NCBI GenBank assembly: GCA_003290165.1
Contig: QNQO01000520.1
Span: forward strand, 186,001 to 250,000
Source: Berberis thunbergii
Taxonomy: Eukaryota; Streptophyta; Magnoliopsida; Ranunculales; Berberidaceae
Direction of reading: 5' to 3'
DNA: 64,000 bases
Positions 1 through 11,129 of this stretch are shown piece by piece. The notes under the pieces were generated by a model, which was not told the DNA's origin, searched no databases, and worked only from the letters and a program-made list of their open reading frames with translations. Within the stretch, counting starts at the first letter, position 1, and every line of letters begins with the position of its first letter. A program made the position numbers and the translations under genes.

Positions 1-363
1 GCGGCTAGGGTTTGTGCGAGGATGCTATGTATGGATGCAGTGGATGAATGTTCTACTGGATGGGTCGATGGATAGGTTGACTTGCTCGATGGGTCGATGG
101 ATCAGTCCGTCAAAGCTAGGTATCTTCCTCCTTTTATTCTTGTTTTCCTCTTTCTGTGGTTTCCTTGTTGTGTGGTTTCCTTGCTTGTGTGAAGTCCTTG
201 TGCAATTAGTATTCCTAAATTGACAATTTGCTTCTATTTTAAAGTATTGTAATTGGAAACCTACACAAACATGAAAATAGCAATTAGTACCATAATTAAC
301 AAATAATAGCTAATAATACACATAGAAATATGGTACTAAAATAGCATAATTATGCCCCTATCA
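1..363 (-). repeat. 3' LTR of copy A, partial
   Basis: Matches about 6360-6706 nearly base for base and ends in the same CCCCTATCA. Short open frames here arise from a GATG-rich stretch and are not genes. Confidence 0.9.
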
Positions 364-380
364 AATTCCCCCACACTTAT
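364..380 (-). other. Polypurine tract of copy A
   Basis: On the minus strand this reads AAGTGTGGGGGAATT directly against the LTR end, the position where plus-strand priming is expected. Near-identical G tracts recur inside the element at about 1310 and 2059, as in copy B. Confidence 0.75.
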
Positions 381-2264
381 CCTTTGCTAGTCCTCGAGCA
401 AATCCAAGAAACAAAAATAAAAGACTCAAATGACTCAACCTATACTTTCCAACATTTGTCTCAGAGATTTTCAACGGATCATGACATGTTAAGATTCTTT
501 GTAAACACGGGATTAAATTCACATCATTCGAAAATTAATACACGTTCATAGCAATGATATAAAAATTTACAATTAAATCAATCCAAGTGACTGTGAAACT
601 CAAGCGCGTGCCAAGAAGAATTAACCCAAAAATCTCACTGAATGCACTCTTTTCTTTTTTCACTGATTGTTTGGTAAAATCACTCTTCCTATTCTAGCTA
701 TATGTGAGAGAATTGATGTGAAAGGGAAACAAATAGCTCACATATGATATAACAAGAAAGAATGACATTTTCTGACTCTTTTTTTTTATTTTTTTTTTAT
801 AGATATATGATCTCATGGAAGGAATGCTACTACTTGAATGCAAGAACTAGTGACACCATATGCTCATACCTCATTCGAATCTCCACATCGTGACATTGCA
901 AGGCACACTCAATCAAAAGGTCTTAATTCGGGTTGTAATGGGGCCAGGGGTCAAGGGAAGAGAAAGAACGGATATGAAGTTTTCAAAGGGCTTGAAGAAA
1001 TTGTGAAAGCATGCAATAAGATTAGAGAAATTAGCAAAGAATCATATGGTTCAAGACATAAGTGGGAAAATGACGAGGTGACTCATTGATAATGAAGAGC
1101 TTCAGCAATTATTTTGTATCTACTTAAAAAGAATTGAACTATCTGTATGGTACTGTAATACTGAATGGATAAAGATAAGACTTGTATCCCTTTGTAACTT
1201 CTTTTTTTCTTTTTCTTTTCTTTTTCTTTTTTCATTTTTTTCATTTTTTTTTTTTTTTTTTTTTTTTGCAACTCATTCTCTTTTTGAACTGTCTACCACA
1301 AGGGTCTTCCCCCACACTTACTTTTCAACATACCTTGAACCACAATAAAGTATCTGCAAATCAAATTATGCTCCACTCGTTTTATTAGGATAGAGAATGA
1401 GGGTAATGAAATAAAAAGGCTTTATACAGGCTCAATGGGGTTAACCTAAAGGAAAAATATTATGGATCGGGCTTATTTGGCAATGGTGGAAACTATGTGC
1501 CTTTATCATGTCAAGCATGTCATGCAATTCAATATGATGCCTTGAACGAAATTAATACAAGTTCTAGTATTTAATTCTTAATTTTGAAAGCAATTCAAGT
1601 AGCAACCAAAACAAACAAAATAGAGATCATGCAACGAATTATTATTGACAAAAGAAATAAAAGATGACCTAACTAAAAACTCTCAAAATCAAAGGAACAA
1701 TAGGCTCAAAACTCACATATGGGTTAGAATGAGTTAAATTCAACTAAGCATGCTATGAGTACCAATTACTAAGTTGATTACATGTGAATTTGCATATGAT
1801 AACCATAAATAACATTAACCAAAGAATAATATTAGATCTTGAATCATGTTTATAATCATCTTAAAGTCATGCAATTAAAAACCAAATCTCATCATTGTGT
1901 TGGAAAGTATCCTAAGACTCAAAAGAAATATAATTTTTTTTATATATATATATTTTTTATTTTTTTATATTTTATTTTTTTAACACTAATACCAACAAAG
2001 AAAATAAAAACCAACAATTTTTTTTTTCAAAATAATTCAAAATAAAACAATGTTTTGTTCCCCCACACTTAAACCTAACATTGTCCTCAATGTTAATAGA
2101 TTATAGCACATGCAATGAAAGATTTAAACGCGGAAAAATAAACTACTAACAAACAAAAACAAAAACAACGAAAATAAAATAAAATGATAAAGAAAGCAAA
2201 TCTGATTGGGTTGCCTCCCAAGAAGCGCTTGTCTTAACGTCGTGCAGCCTGACGGTATCTCCAA
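381..2264 (-). other. Untranslated 3' region of copy A
   Basis: Non-coding between the integrase tail and the 3' LTR, where Athila elements can carry an env-like gene; none is visible. It holds homopolymer T tracts (about 1201-1267 and 1930-1990) and a conserved block at about 2055-2095 that reads, on the minus strand, as an ACATTGAGGACAATGT-like box followed by TTTAAGTGTGGGGG, common near the 3' end of plant Ty3/gypsy elements. The only longer frame is an antisense one at 838-1089. Confidence 0.6.
838..1089 (+). CDS. Antisense 83-codon open frame conserved in both copies (doubtful gene)
   Basis: A plus-strand frame, antisense to gag, of 83 codons starting MQELVTPYAH. Copy B has the same 83-codon frame at 53785-54036 with a few replacements and no frameshift, although the sense genes of both copies carry several. 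It is polar, rich in Lys, Arg and Ser, with no motif I recognise, no signal peptide and no membrane segment. It could be a small antisense gene like those of other Ty3/gypsy elements, or simply a chance frame in sequence that diverged too little to break it. I would not assign a function. Confidence 0.25.
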   Translation: MQELVTPYAHTSFESPHRDIARHTQSKGLNSGCNGARGQGKRKNGYEVFKGLEEIVKACNKIREISKESYGSRHKWENDEVTH

Positions 2265-2267
2265 TTA

Positions 2268-2640
2268 ATCCTCAGAATAAGTGGGAACATGGAGTGATAC
2301 GTCTTCCACGTCATGCTCCACAAATGACTCATAATAGGGCTTAAGTCGATGATGTTTCACTTTAAACTCCTTTCCGGTTGTGACACTCTTAATCTGTATA
2401 GGACCATGAGGAAAAACATTAGTAACAATAAAAGGACCAACCCATTCAGAACACAACTTACCAGTTCTAAGACATGATTGGAAAAGCAAGACTTTCATTC
2501 CAATGACAAAAGTATTTCCATGGATCATCTGATCATGAAAAACTATAGTGTTCTCCTTATAATTGCTTTTACTATCATAAGCCTCATCCTGAATCTTTTC
2601 AAGCTCATTCAACTGAAATTTCTTCCGCTTCTTGTGTCAT
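2268..2640 (-). pseudogene. Integrase C-terminal tail, copy A
   Basis: The frame encodes only the end of a Ty3/gypsy integrase: an N-E-L-E start region, then a GPY/F-type module with WVGPFIVTNVFPHG near the middle and KVKHHRLKPYYES near the end. The zinc-binding HHCC and D,D-35-E core are missing, so this cannot be an active integrase. In copy B the same segment is in frame with the protease. Here a T missing from a T run near 2632 shifts the frame between protease and tail, and a CAA-to-TAA change near 2268 ends it earlier than in copy B. The tail may have been kept because it is structural or simply by descent. Confidence 0.8.
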
Positions 2641-3955
2641 AGGGAACTCCATTGTTATCATATCCAACGGCAGTAGTGATGTTGGTCTCAAGTTCATCCT
2701 CATTTTTGAGGTCTGACAATTTCTGGGCCAAATTGTCATTCACATTAATAGAAAAACAATGATTTTTATCAGGATATCTCGTGGCTTCAAAGATGTTGAA
2801 GCCAATCACATCACCATCAAATTCCATGGTCAGTTTTCCCGCATGTACATCAATATTTGTCTTCGCAGTTTTCATGAAGGGGCGCCCTAAAAGAAGAGGC
2901 AAAGGTGCTGATAATTCCGAATCTTCCATCTCAAGAACATAGAAATCTGCTGGGAATATCAAATGGTTAACCTGCACTAACACATCTTCCAACAAACCTC
3001 GAGGATATGCATTAGAACGGTCAGCCAATTGAATAATAACACCATCATTTTTTAATTTCCCAAGATTCATAGATCGATAAATAGAATACGGCATAACATT
3101 AATTGAAGCACCTAAGTCTAACATTGCATTTTCAATTTTAGTATTACCGATAACACAAGGGATAGTAAAACTACCTGGATCCTTACACTTCGGTGGCAAC
3201 TTCCTTTGAAGAACTGCGGAGACATTCTCACTTACCTTAACTACCTCTCCGTCTCGAAGTCGTCTCTTTGTTGTGCAAAGCTCCTTCAAAAATTTTGCAT
3301 ACTTAGGCACTTGCTTAATAGCATCAAGAAGCGGAATATTGACTTGGACTTTTCGGAAGGTTTCCAAAATTTCCTTATCCTGTTCATCTTTCCTAGATTT
3401 GGCAAACCTACCTGGAAAAGGCACAAAAGGTGGAACAAGATTAGCAGAAACTGAATTTGGAATACTCACCTTCTTACCTTGGAGTTCTGGTTTTTCAATG
3501 ATGGATGGATCATCCTTCTGTAACTCAGCTTTCTTATTTTGACTCTGTTTAGGGACTATTGGCTCATTCTCAATCTGCCTACCACTCATCAATGTAATTG
3601 CTTTTGCAGTTTCAAACCTGCCCTTCGGATTTGGAGTGGTAGAACTAGGAAGTTTTCCTTGCTCGCGAATTTGTCCAATAAACTCAGCTATTTGTCCCAT
3701 CTGTAGCTTCAAATCTGCTATATCTTTTGCTTGATTCTGCTGAGAAATAGTTAATGATTTCAGAATCTCATCATAATTAAGTGGCATACCTGAATTGTGC
3801 TGAGGTGGTTCAGGTGGTCCTTGAAAGAAACCAGGAGGTGGCCGATTCGAAGTCTGTTGTTGAGGTTGTTCTGAATTTCTCCATCCAAAACTTGGGTGAT
3901 TTCTCCAACCTTCGTTGTAGGTGTTCGAATAAGGATTATTTCTATAGTGATTTTC
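2641..3955 (-). pseudogene. Gag C-terminal spacer plus aspartic protease, copy A
   Basis: The first part is a Gly/Pro/Gln/Asn-rich Gag tail (NPYSNTYNEGW, PQQQTSNRPPPG). The second is a retropepsin domain whose active-site loop reads DLGASINVMP at about 3100-3130, followed by the hydrophobic flap region and LPLLLGRPFMKTAKTNID, the usual ILGRPFL-type end of plant Ty3/gypsy proteases. This protease would process the Gag polyprotein. It should be continuous with the Gag part upstream, but a base missing in the C run near 3956 shifts the frame. The normal next domain, reverse transcriptase, is absent and the integrase tail follows directly. Confidence 0.85.
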
Positions 3956-4961
3956 CCCTGAAAACCTATTGCATTGACATTCTCCCAACCGCCATTCTCA
4001 ATCAGTTGAGGACATTGATCAGATGGATGTCCTGGCTTTGTACACACGCCACAAACCTGTGCAACTCCTAGCATATTCGGCTTCCCTAGGGCCTGAGTCA
4101 CAAGTGAGGTAAGATTAGCCATTTGAGCTTCCAAACTAGAATTAGTACTTACCTCATTGACTTGGCGTGAAGGCTCTCCAATTCCTTCATACTGCTGGGC
4201 ATTTAAGGCTCGGTTTGCAATCAAAGTTTTTGCTGCTGCTGGAGTTTTATCAACCAAAGCTCCTCCTGCCGCTGCATCTAACATCTGTCGCTCAAGAGGA
4301 AGCAATCTCTCATAAAAGTATTGAATCAGGAGCTCCCCCTTCATCTGATGCTGCGGGCATGATGCTATGAGAGTTTTGAAGCGCTCATAGTAAGCCGGAT
4401 ATGATTCTCCTGGACCTTGCTGTATACCACTGATTTTCTTCCTCAATAAGATAATTTTGGAAGTTGGGAAGAATTTCTCTAGAAACACCTTCTTCATGCT
4501 TTCCCAAGAATATATTGTTCTGGAAGGTAGTTCATAGAGCCAATCCTTAGCCCTATCAGTCAGAGAAAAGGGGAATGCTCTCAACTTTAGAATGTTTTCA
4601 TCCACATTTATTGGAGTCATACTGGAGCATACTATTTCAAATTCCTTTAAATGTTTATTTGGATCCTCCATGGAAAGACCATGATACTTCGGAATATGAT
4701 GAAGTAGGCTAGATTTCAGCTCAAATGACTCAGTCTTGCCCTGCGCGGCTAATGGGTACTGAATGCACAAGGGTGCGGCATTGTCCAAGGTGGATGCCGA
4801 AAGTTCTTTAATAGATCTATTATCTCCCATGTCGAACTCTTCAGATTCAGATTCAAAGCTAGATGTTTGTAGTTCTTTTGTTTCTCTTCTTCGTCTTCTA
4901 AATGTTTCTCAGGCTCTGAATCGTATTCTACCAAGTTTTCGCTGGATCTCCTATTGTGCAT
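3956..4961 (-). pseudogene. Gag, copy A
   Basis: Capsid-nucleocapsid protein of a plant Ty3/gypsy element. The start ATG at 4961 (MHNRRSSENLVEYDSE) is shared with copy B. A retrotransposon gag domain is visible (FPFSLTDRAKDWLYELP and KVFLEKFFP are typical), then a zinc knuckle CGVCTKPGHPSDQC of CX2CX4HX4C form. A base missing near 4908 shifts the frame shortly after the start, so only the part from an internal ATG at 4830 reads on, and another shift near 3956 separates the Gag tail. Copy B is intact at both of these places, so the damage is specific to copy A. Confidence 0.85.
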
Positions 4962-5057
4962 GAACTAGTACCTGAAATAAAGAATGAAAGAAAAAAGAAA
5001 AAAATCAATAAAAATAAAAATAAATAAAACTAATTAAGCAATCAACAACTTTTCTAA

Positions 5058-5075
5058 TCCCCGGCAACGGCGCCA
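5058..5075 (-). other. Primer binding site, tRNA-Asp, copy A
   Basis: Minus strand reads TGGCGCCGTTGCCGGGGA, five bases from the LTR. It is fully complementary to the 3' end of plant tRNA-Asp(GUC) including the CCA. The same primer is known for Athila elements. Confidence 0.9.
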
Positions 5076-5080
5076 AAAAT

Positions 5081-6706
5081 TGATGCGCTATTTTAGTAGC
5101 ACACAACTTAATACCCTGTTTTGTGATTTGTAGTATAAAACAAGTAGGGATCGTTCTAGACCGGGGATTAGAGGGCGTGTTAATTACACTAATAATAATT
5201 AAAATACAACTAACAACCTAATTAATTAAATAAAAGGGGATTGGATTTTCTAAATTAAATTATGAAAATAACTACGAAAATTAATGTAAAGATAATAAAC
5301 TAAATAGATGACAAAGATGAGAAATTAGCTAAGGGTTTTATCTCCACACACCAAACATATGCTTATAAATTAATCTTCAATAATCACTTGCTAACTCGTG
5401 AGAGACAATGCTCAAGACTAACCGTGACCGCACTGCATTAATCTTATTATTTTCCCAAGTTCGTTGAATTAAACTAAGCGTCGCTTTCAAACTATTCTTA
5501 TCATGCTATCTAAACAGGAATCGCAAGTTAAATAGCAATCTAAGATCATTAAGTTTTGTGGAAAAATATGAACACTGACTAGGCAATCACAAGTATGATC
5601 AGCATCTTGTTCTTGCCTAGGTTTTGACTTAACCTTACCAACGTTCCTTGGTATTTACTACTTGCGAATACAGAATCATAACAATTAGGTGAAATTCTCC
5701 TATACTCTAGCCCCAAATCCTAGCATGCTTACTAAGTTGGCCACCTTAACAAACATAAAAGGAAAAGTTCTCTATAAAGCAGTTAAGCAAAACACAATCA
5801 CTAATAGCAAGGAAGATTAAATTCAACTAATTTATAAAGCACATGTTCGGGGCTTCGAATCCACCCCTAACTAAGAGGAGTTTAGCTAGACATATTAATT
5901 ATGTTTAAACAGTAATCCATAATCAATAATCAAACTAAAATAAATAAAAGAGTTGAGTGATGAAACAAAACACTGATCCGTGGTGGTACTCAATAGAACT
6001 GTGGTGCAAATAGCGCGAAATCCTCCTCCAACACCTTCCTCACGCGAACTGTTCCTTCGCTGTCTGCTCCTTCGCCTTCCTCTCGCGGAATTGCTCGTTC
6101 TCTGCTTCCTTAGCTCCCTTCTTCAATTGCTGCTTCGGCTGTGTTCGTGACGAGAGACTGCGAGAGATGAAGCAGGCGATGGAGGGACGATGATCGGATA
6201 AGAGAGATTAGGTGAGAAGGAGATGCGGACAGTGAAGATGGCGAAGACAGGGGACAGCGAGAATGGGGTTTGATTGGGTTTGATGGAGGCGAGGTGGATG
6301 ATGAACTGAGGACGATGGCTAAGGTGAAAGAGGACGATGGAGATGGATGGTGGGTGATGGCGGCTAGGGTTGTGCGAGGATGCTATGTATGGATGCAGTG
6401 GATGAATGTTCTACTGGATGGGTCGATGGATAGGTCGACTTGCTCGATGGGTCGATGGATCAGTCCGTCAAAGCTAGGTATCTTCCTCCTTTTATTTTTG
6501 TTTTCCTCTTTCTGTGGTTTCCTTGCTTGTGTGAAGTCCTTGTGCAATTAGTATTCCTAAATTGACAATTTGCTTCTATTTTAAAGTATTGTAATTGGAA
6601 ACCTACACAAACATGAAAATAGCAATTAGTACCATAATTAACAAATAATAGCTAATAATACACATAGAAATATGGTACTAAAAATAGCATAATTATGCCC
6701 CTATCA
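5081..6706 (-). repeat. 5' LTR of copy A
   Basis: Begins TGATGCGCTATTTTAG and ends CCCCTATCA on the plus strand; 1626 bases, compared with 1715 and 1717 for copy B. The first 870 or so bases match copy B closely. The block from about 5945 to 6400, GATG-rich, differs strongly, so copy A belongs to a separate LTR subfamily. Confidence 0.9.
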
Positions 6707-7095
6707 GGCATCGAAGTGGAAGCTGTTGAAGTTGTTTACGGAGAAGATTGTGTCGTAATAAAGCGTTTCCCACCGCATCTCCACGTTCATATAAAGCCTC
6801 GAGCTGCCGACGATTCCTCGCAGCAATTTGTGGAAGCGGTTCTTGAATTCCGTGCTAGTCCCCAGTATCTTGACGAATCACCTCATATTAGCGTAATAGA
6901 GTCGAAGGGGCTTGATGAGATACGACAAGCAAGTTTCGTAACTGGCATCAAAGAGAAGGCCAATGAGTTATCCTCATGTCTAATGCTTGTAGCACTCTGT
7001 GAGGAAGCAGTGGAGATGCTCTGTAACATAAACCATCTTGATGGAGATTGTCCATTGTGTTTGTATCCTCTGGTCGAAGGAAATGGGCAAGGAGA
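6707..7095 (+). pseudogene. RWD-RING E3 ubiquitin ligase fragment (RNF25-like)
   Basis: Frame in which most of an RWD domain can be read without a stop: EVEAVEVVYGEDC, FPPHLHVHIKPR, LMLVALCEEAVEML, then the first RING cysteines in DCPLCLYPL. RNF25-type ligases have an N-terminal RWD domain, which binds E2 enzymes, followed by a RING. Here the frame is cut at both ends: the Athila-like LTR abuts it on the left and supplies the apparent ATG, and just after the first RING Cys pair the sequence becomes a PPR gene. The rest of the RING is missing. No intron interrupts the 340-base homologous part, so this may be one large exon or a processed copy. Confidence 0.65.
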
Positions 7096-7247
7096 TCCAT
7101 GGGTTGATTTCTAAATTGGGTTTCGACAATGATGTATTTGTGGCCAATACTTTGATTGCTTTGTATGCAACCCGAGATTTATTTGATGCATCCAATATGT
7201 TTGACGAAATTTGGGAGCGAGACATGGTATCCTGGAATCTTCAATAA
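7083..7247 (+). pseudogene. Pentatricopeptide repeat (PPR) protein fragment
   Basis: A frame overlapping the end of the RWD-RING fragment reads GKEIHGLISKLGFDNDVFVANTLIALYA then DASNMFDEIWERDMVSWN. These are the hallmarks of plant PLS-class PPR proteins (G-IH-G-LI-K-GF, D-FV-N-LI-LYA, A--FDE---RD-VSWN), which bind organellar RNA. Only about one and a half repeats remain, with the usual Gly of YA-CGD lost, and the frame stops right after VSWN. Two unrelated genes joined within 15 bases suggests a rearranged or transposon-carried patchwork. Confidence 0.7.
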
Positions 7248-7321
7248 TTTCTCTTCTCCAATTTGCAATTGCTTGAAAGGGGTTTGAACCCAAGTACATA
7301 GAGGAGTGGAGAAAAGGGAAT

Positions 7322-7550
7322 TGTAGCGGAGGATGTATTAGAAGAACTGAAATTCAATGTGTGGGACACAACAATAGTTTACATCGGGTTCTTGGAGATA
7401 GGTTTTTCACTTTTAAAAGCGATGAAACTTCCAGATTATGCAAATATGTTGAATGCCAACCGCGTGAAGGATTGCGACTTCTGGAGCTGTATTTCAGATG
7501 GAATTAGTGAGTTTTCTTCGTACTCCTTTTATATATATATATTTTTATGA
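7322..7550 (+). other. Unidentified coding-like stretch
   Basis: An open frame VAEDVLEELKFNVWDTTIV followed by LLKAMKLPDYANMLNANRVKDCDFW has protein-like composition and sits just after the PPR fragment in the same orientation. I do not recognise it. It may be another fragment of the same patchwork. It ends in a TA-rich repeat near 7530. Confidence 0.3.
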
Positions 7551-8640
7551 AATGGAGAATGTTGGGAGTGTTAATTATATATGAAATTGTAAGTTATTTC
7601 TTCTGTCTCATCTCGCCCCTTTTGTTCTTCGATCGCAAAGCTTGCTCTGTTGTTGTCCACATGGAGGGTTAGTTCGGGTTTTGTGTAGGTTTGGGTTTTT
7701 GAAAGTAGAGCTAATAGGCAGTCTATTGTTTTGTGCTTTTGGATGTTGCTTGTAGAGTTGGAGGATTGGTTCTTCATATATAGTCAAAATAGGATGCTTT
7801 TTAGTTTATCTAAAATGTTACAGAAATCTTGAGGTGATAGTGACTTAATATTTATGATCATATCATGCCACTATTGTTTGCATAACTGACTTCCTGTTGG
7901 GCATATGTCTATGCAACAAAAGTATGCAACCTATATTATTGTTTGTGTCCTATAAGCTTAGCTACACAATGTAATTTGTAATTGAATTGGTGCTCCAATT
8001 GCGGCGTAGACTAATGTACCTCATGGTAGAAACAGTTAAACACTTCAACAAAAGGTTGAGGGGTAGTGTACATGCACATTTATAATCTTAACATTGTTGA
8101 AAATTATGGCTTGTGGCGTTAGATAAACGGATTTAACAAAGATTTTCATAATGAATTAGAAAGCAAGTTGCTGTAAGACAGTTTTGTTGTCACACTCTGT
8201 CATTCTCAGCAGCTTGTTAGAAGTGGTAGCTTAAGGGATAGTGTCTTGTCTGTATTAGTTTTATGTACGATTAAACCCTTATTTAGTTTTGGGTTAGAAG
8301 AAAATTTCCTAGTAATAGATATTGACTGGAATTTAACTGAGTACTTGTTTTAGTTTGAGTATTTGTATTGTTATGCGAATTGGTGTGCATATTGTTTTTC
8401 ATATGATGCAAAGAGATGAGATATGTGAACTGGCAATGTGTCAAATATTACTTGTTCCCCAAAGGAATGGTGGATATTGTGGTTGATTTATTTATGGTTG
8501 ACAAAGTGTCACCATAAAAGAGTTTTGAGGATTTATTTATTTTTATGCTCTTTTCCACAACTCCGAAAAAAAAAATGTGAAAAGAAAAGAAATTTTTGTA
8601 TACAGATTTGCTTGTATACTTGTGATATTATTGGGTATGC
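7551..8640. other. Gene-free spacer
   Basis: AT-rich, no supported coding frame, no clear repeat structure. I see nothing that can be named. Confidence 0.5.
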
Positions 8641-8649
8641 AGACTTGCT

Positions 8650-9629
8650 TGCATATTAGTGTACTTGCCAGTGATCGACCTTCGGGTGAGATGACATGTT
8701 CCTCGAGGTGGCACCCCACTTGGAACATGTACGCTCCGAATGGTTTCGATGGCAAGGGTGGCACACTTGGGTGAGGTGTGTTCGGTGCACCGTTCCATGT
8801 GTGTTCGGTTGTACGTGTAGATTTAGGAAGAATGCTTGCCATGGATCGAACTTCGGGTGAGATGACATGTTCCTCGAGGTGGCTCCCCACTTGGAACATG
8901 TACGCTCCGAGTGGTTTCGAAGGCAAGGGAGGCACACTTGGGTGAGGTGTGTTCGACACAGGAGGAGAGTGCGATTGTGGAAAAGTAGCGAGATATCTTT
9001 TTGTGTATGTGCGTGAGTACCTTAAAGGAAGAAACTAAATGCTCATTCAACCATTGAATGAGAACTACATGTCTTCCTAAGGGTAGAAAAATGTGTTTTG
9101 TTTAATATTTCAATAATAGTCTAATATGAGTGAATTGTATGGTTGTTGCATTTATGAGGATTGATAACTCATAAACTTCATTTATTAGTAATAAATAATG
9201 CATATTTATTTATTATCATGACAACACCATTGCCTCATTGAGGAACTACCTGATGGTGTGGTTATGTATTGTTTGGTTTATTTTAATGTTGTCACGTGTG
9301 GATTTATTGAATTTTTTTGGATGAAGATTTCTCACACCAGCTTTATTGCTGACCCGAGTGAGCTTTTGCTTCTTGGGTACATTCCTTTTGGAATGTAGCC
9401 GATTAACCTTTCAGGTTTAGAGACTTTGAGTTGCGTTACTGGAGTTCTGCTAGTGAGCTAGCCATACCAGTCTGCTCCGGGTTAGATTTTTATTGGCTTC
9501 AGATATTTAGTTCCTGCTGCTATTTGTTTATGTTATTATTGAATTCTCACGTCCTGAGTTTTGGGGGAAACGGAAAATCCTACGTGGATTTTTGGGATTT
9601 TCGTTTCCTTCGAAAATCGGGGCGTGACA
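8650..9629 (-). repeat. Probable Del/Tekay-type LTR (solo or truncated), left end unresolved
   Basis: On the minus strand the sequence starts TGTCACGCCCCGATTTTCG at 9629, the signature start of Del/Tekay (chromovirus) LTRs. The body has the usual GAGAATTC and GGAAAATCC-like blocks. No primer site, polypurine tract or partner LTR was found nearby, so it is a solo or broken LTR. I could not find a target duplication. It contains a 171-base tandem duplication (next entry). Confidence 0.45.
8675..8960. repeat. Tandem duplication, period 171 bases, two copies
   Basis: The block starting CTTCGGGTGAGATGACATGT recurs 171 bases later (8681 and 8852), with the shared part running through GGCACACTTGGGTGAGGTGT. 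The copies differ at a handful of bases. It produces paired antisense frames that look like repeated proteins but are only the duplication. Confidence 0.85.
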
Positions 9630-10082
9630 AAGGCCAAAGCTAGAAAGGTATTATTTATTGTTATAGTAGTTAATGTATTATCAGTAAATTTATACTAGAT
9701 TTGTCATTAACAATTTAAACCCCCTCTTTGCAGATAGAAGAATTAGAGGATTGTTCCATCAGGCGTAAACGATGATTGAGCTCTGATGAGAAGGTGAGGT
9801 ATAATCATTGGTCATATCTTGGTTTATATAATATAAAATATTGATTTTATGGAATTGACTTAGTTTTTTAACATTGTCTGTCGTACTAAATTGCTTTTTA
9901 CTGTTTTATCTTTAAATATTAGGAACGGTTACAATATTTTTTCACCACCGGTATGGAGCAGGACAAAACCATTTTATAAACTATTTGGTTAATCAATAAT
10001 TGACACCAGTAAAAATTATAATATTTTTCCTTACCAGTTAATAGTGCAAAGAGATCATTTCATGACCAACATTAATTAATAG

Positions 10083-10646
10083 CGATGCGTCCAAAATCGT
10101 TCTCATGTGAGTTTGACCTGTAAAATAATTTTCAGATTACCAAGGACCACCTTTTTGGTGGCCGAAGGCACTCCGATGCTTAAGTCAGTAACTCTGTTGA
10201 AAGAAGGATGTAAATCTGGACAAAATTCAATTAAAGTTGCATACCTTTGTCGAATGTTTTCTTTACCTTTTATAATGGTCGTGGTTAACTCTCCGCGTGA
10301 CTTAAGCGTGTGAGGCGCAACGGAAGGAAATGTTTTTATAACAGTCTCCTCCTAAATGGAGATGCGTTCGTGGAGGCGTAAACCCCTCCACGGCTCTACC
10401 TTGGTGCAATGTTCTCCTTCTTTATGAGGGAACTCGCGTTGGGCCTAAATCCGTATTCTGATCCGTTTGGGTCTGGATTTAGGTCCTGACTGTTTTCCTT
10501 ATTAGCGGGCCTCGTCTGGGCCTATGTAATTATCTTTATTTCTATCGGGCTTCATGATCTGGCCCAATAGGTTGTTTGATGTATCCTCGTGATGGGTCTC
10601 TATGCCACGTGTACGACCATGATCATTCTATTTTGATGTATCATCA
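10083..10646 (-). repeat. Solo LTR related to the Tat element at 13859-23303
   Basis: Similar to the 13859-14545 LTR at both ends and inside: (C)GATGCG near the start, GACCACC with GTGGCCGA and CACTCCGATGCTTAAGTCAG, and GATGTATCATCA at the end. It is flanked by near-matching AATAG and AATAA. The other copy of the local duplication runs across this point without it, which supports the boundaries. Unequal recombination between two LTRs would leave such a footprint. Confidence 0.6.
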
Positions 10647-11129
10647 AATAACATTGGGGTTAATTCTTGTATTAATATCAGTCTAGTACAAAACATCGAT
10701 TTTGAGATGACACCGACTTTAATTTTGTCGACAAATAAGTGATCATTTTAGTTGTAATTACTAATGTATTGGAGATTTTTCTCATTCCATTATTTTAGTT
10801 TTGAACCGAAGAGCATAACACTTTTTCTTTGAGGGACTACGAGCGAACCTAAACTTTAGATTTCGGAAATTAACTTTGATGTCTCTAATCCAATCAAATC
10901 TATTCACCACTCGAATTTAGTTAATCACGAGTTGAACGACGAAACCATTTTATTTCATCGACGACTATAATATAGTGATGACAAATGACTTGTTGGACTT
11001 GTCACTTTTTCATATTTAATGTCGAACTGAAGAGCATGACACTTTTTATTTTTAGGAGCCACGAGCGAACGCAAATTTTGATGTATCCAATCGAATTCAA
11101 TTCTCAACTTGAATTTAGCTATATTAAGA

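Larger units (their letters stand above)
1..6706 (-). mobile_element. Non-autonomous Athila-like Ty3/gypsy LTR retrotransposon, copy A (left LTR truncated by window)
   Basis: Genes run on the minus strand, so the 5' LTR is on the right (5081-6706) and the 3' LTR on the left (1-363, incomplete). A perfect tRNA-Asp primer site lies next to the right LTR and a G-rich polypurine tract next to the left one. The Athila lineage normally uses this primer tRNA. Coding content is Gag, aspartic protease and only the C-terminal tail of integrase; reverse transcriptase, RNase H and the integrase core are absent. Copy B at 51592-60100 has the same organisation. Coding frames are broken by several single-base changes. 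The right flank begins GGCAT; the matching target duplication would be left of the window. Confidence 0.9.

Noticed and set aside
5058..5075. tRNA-Asp-like sequence as a tRNA gene
   Set aside because: Only the 18 bases complementary to the tRNA 3' end are present, at primer-site position; no cloverleaf.
8543..8959. 138-codon antisense frame with repeated Pro/Ser/His text
   Set aside because: The repeat in the protein is the 171-base DNA duplication; no domain, and it sits in a likely LTR.
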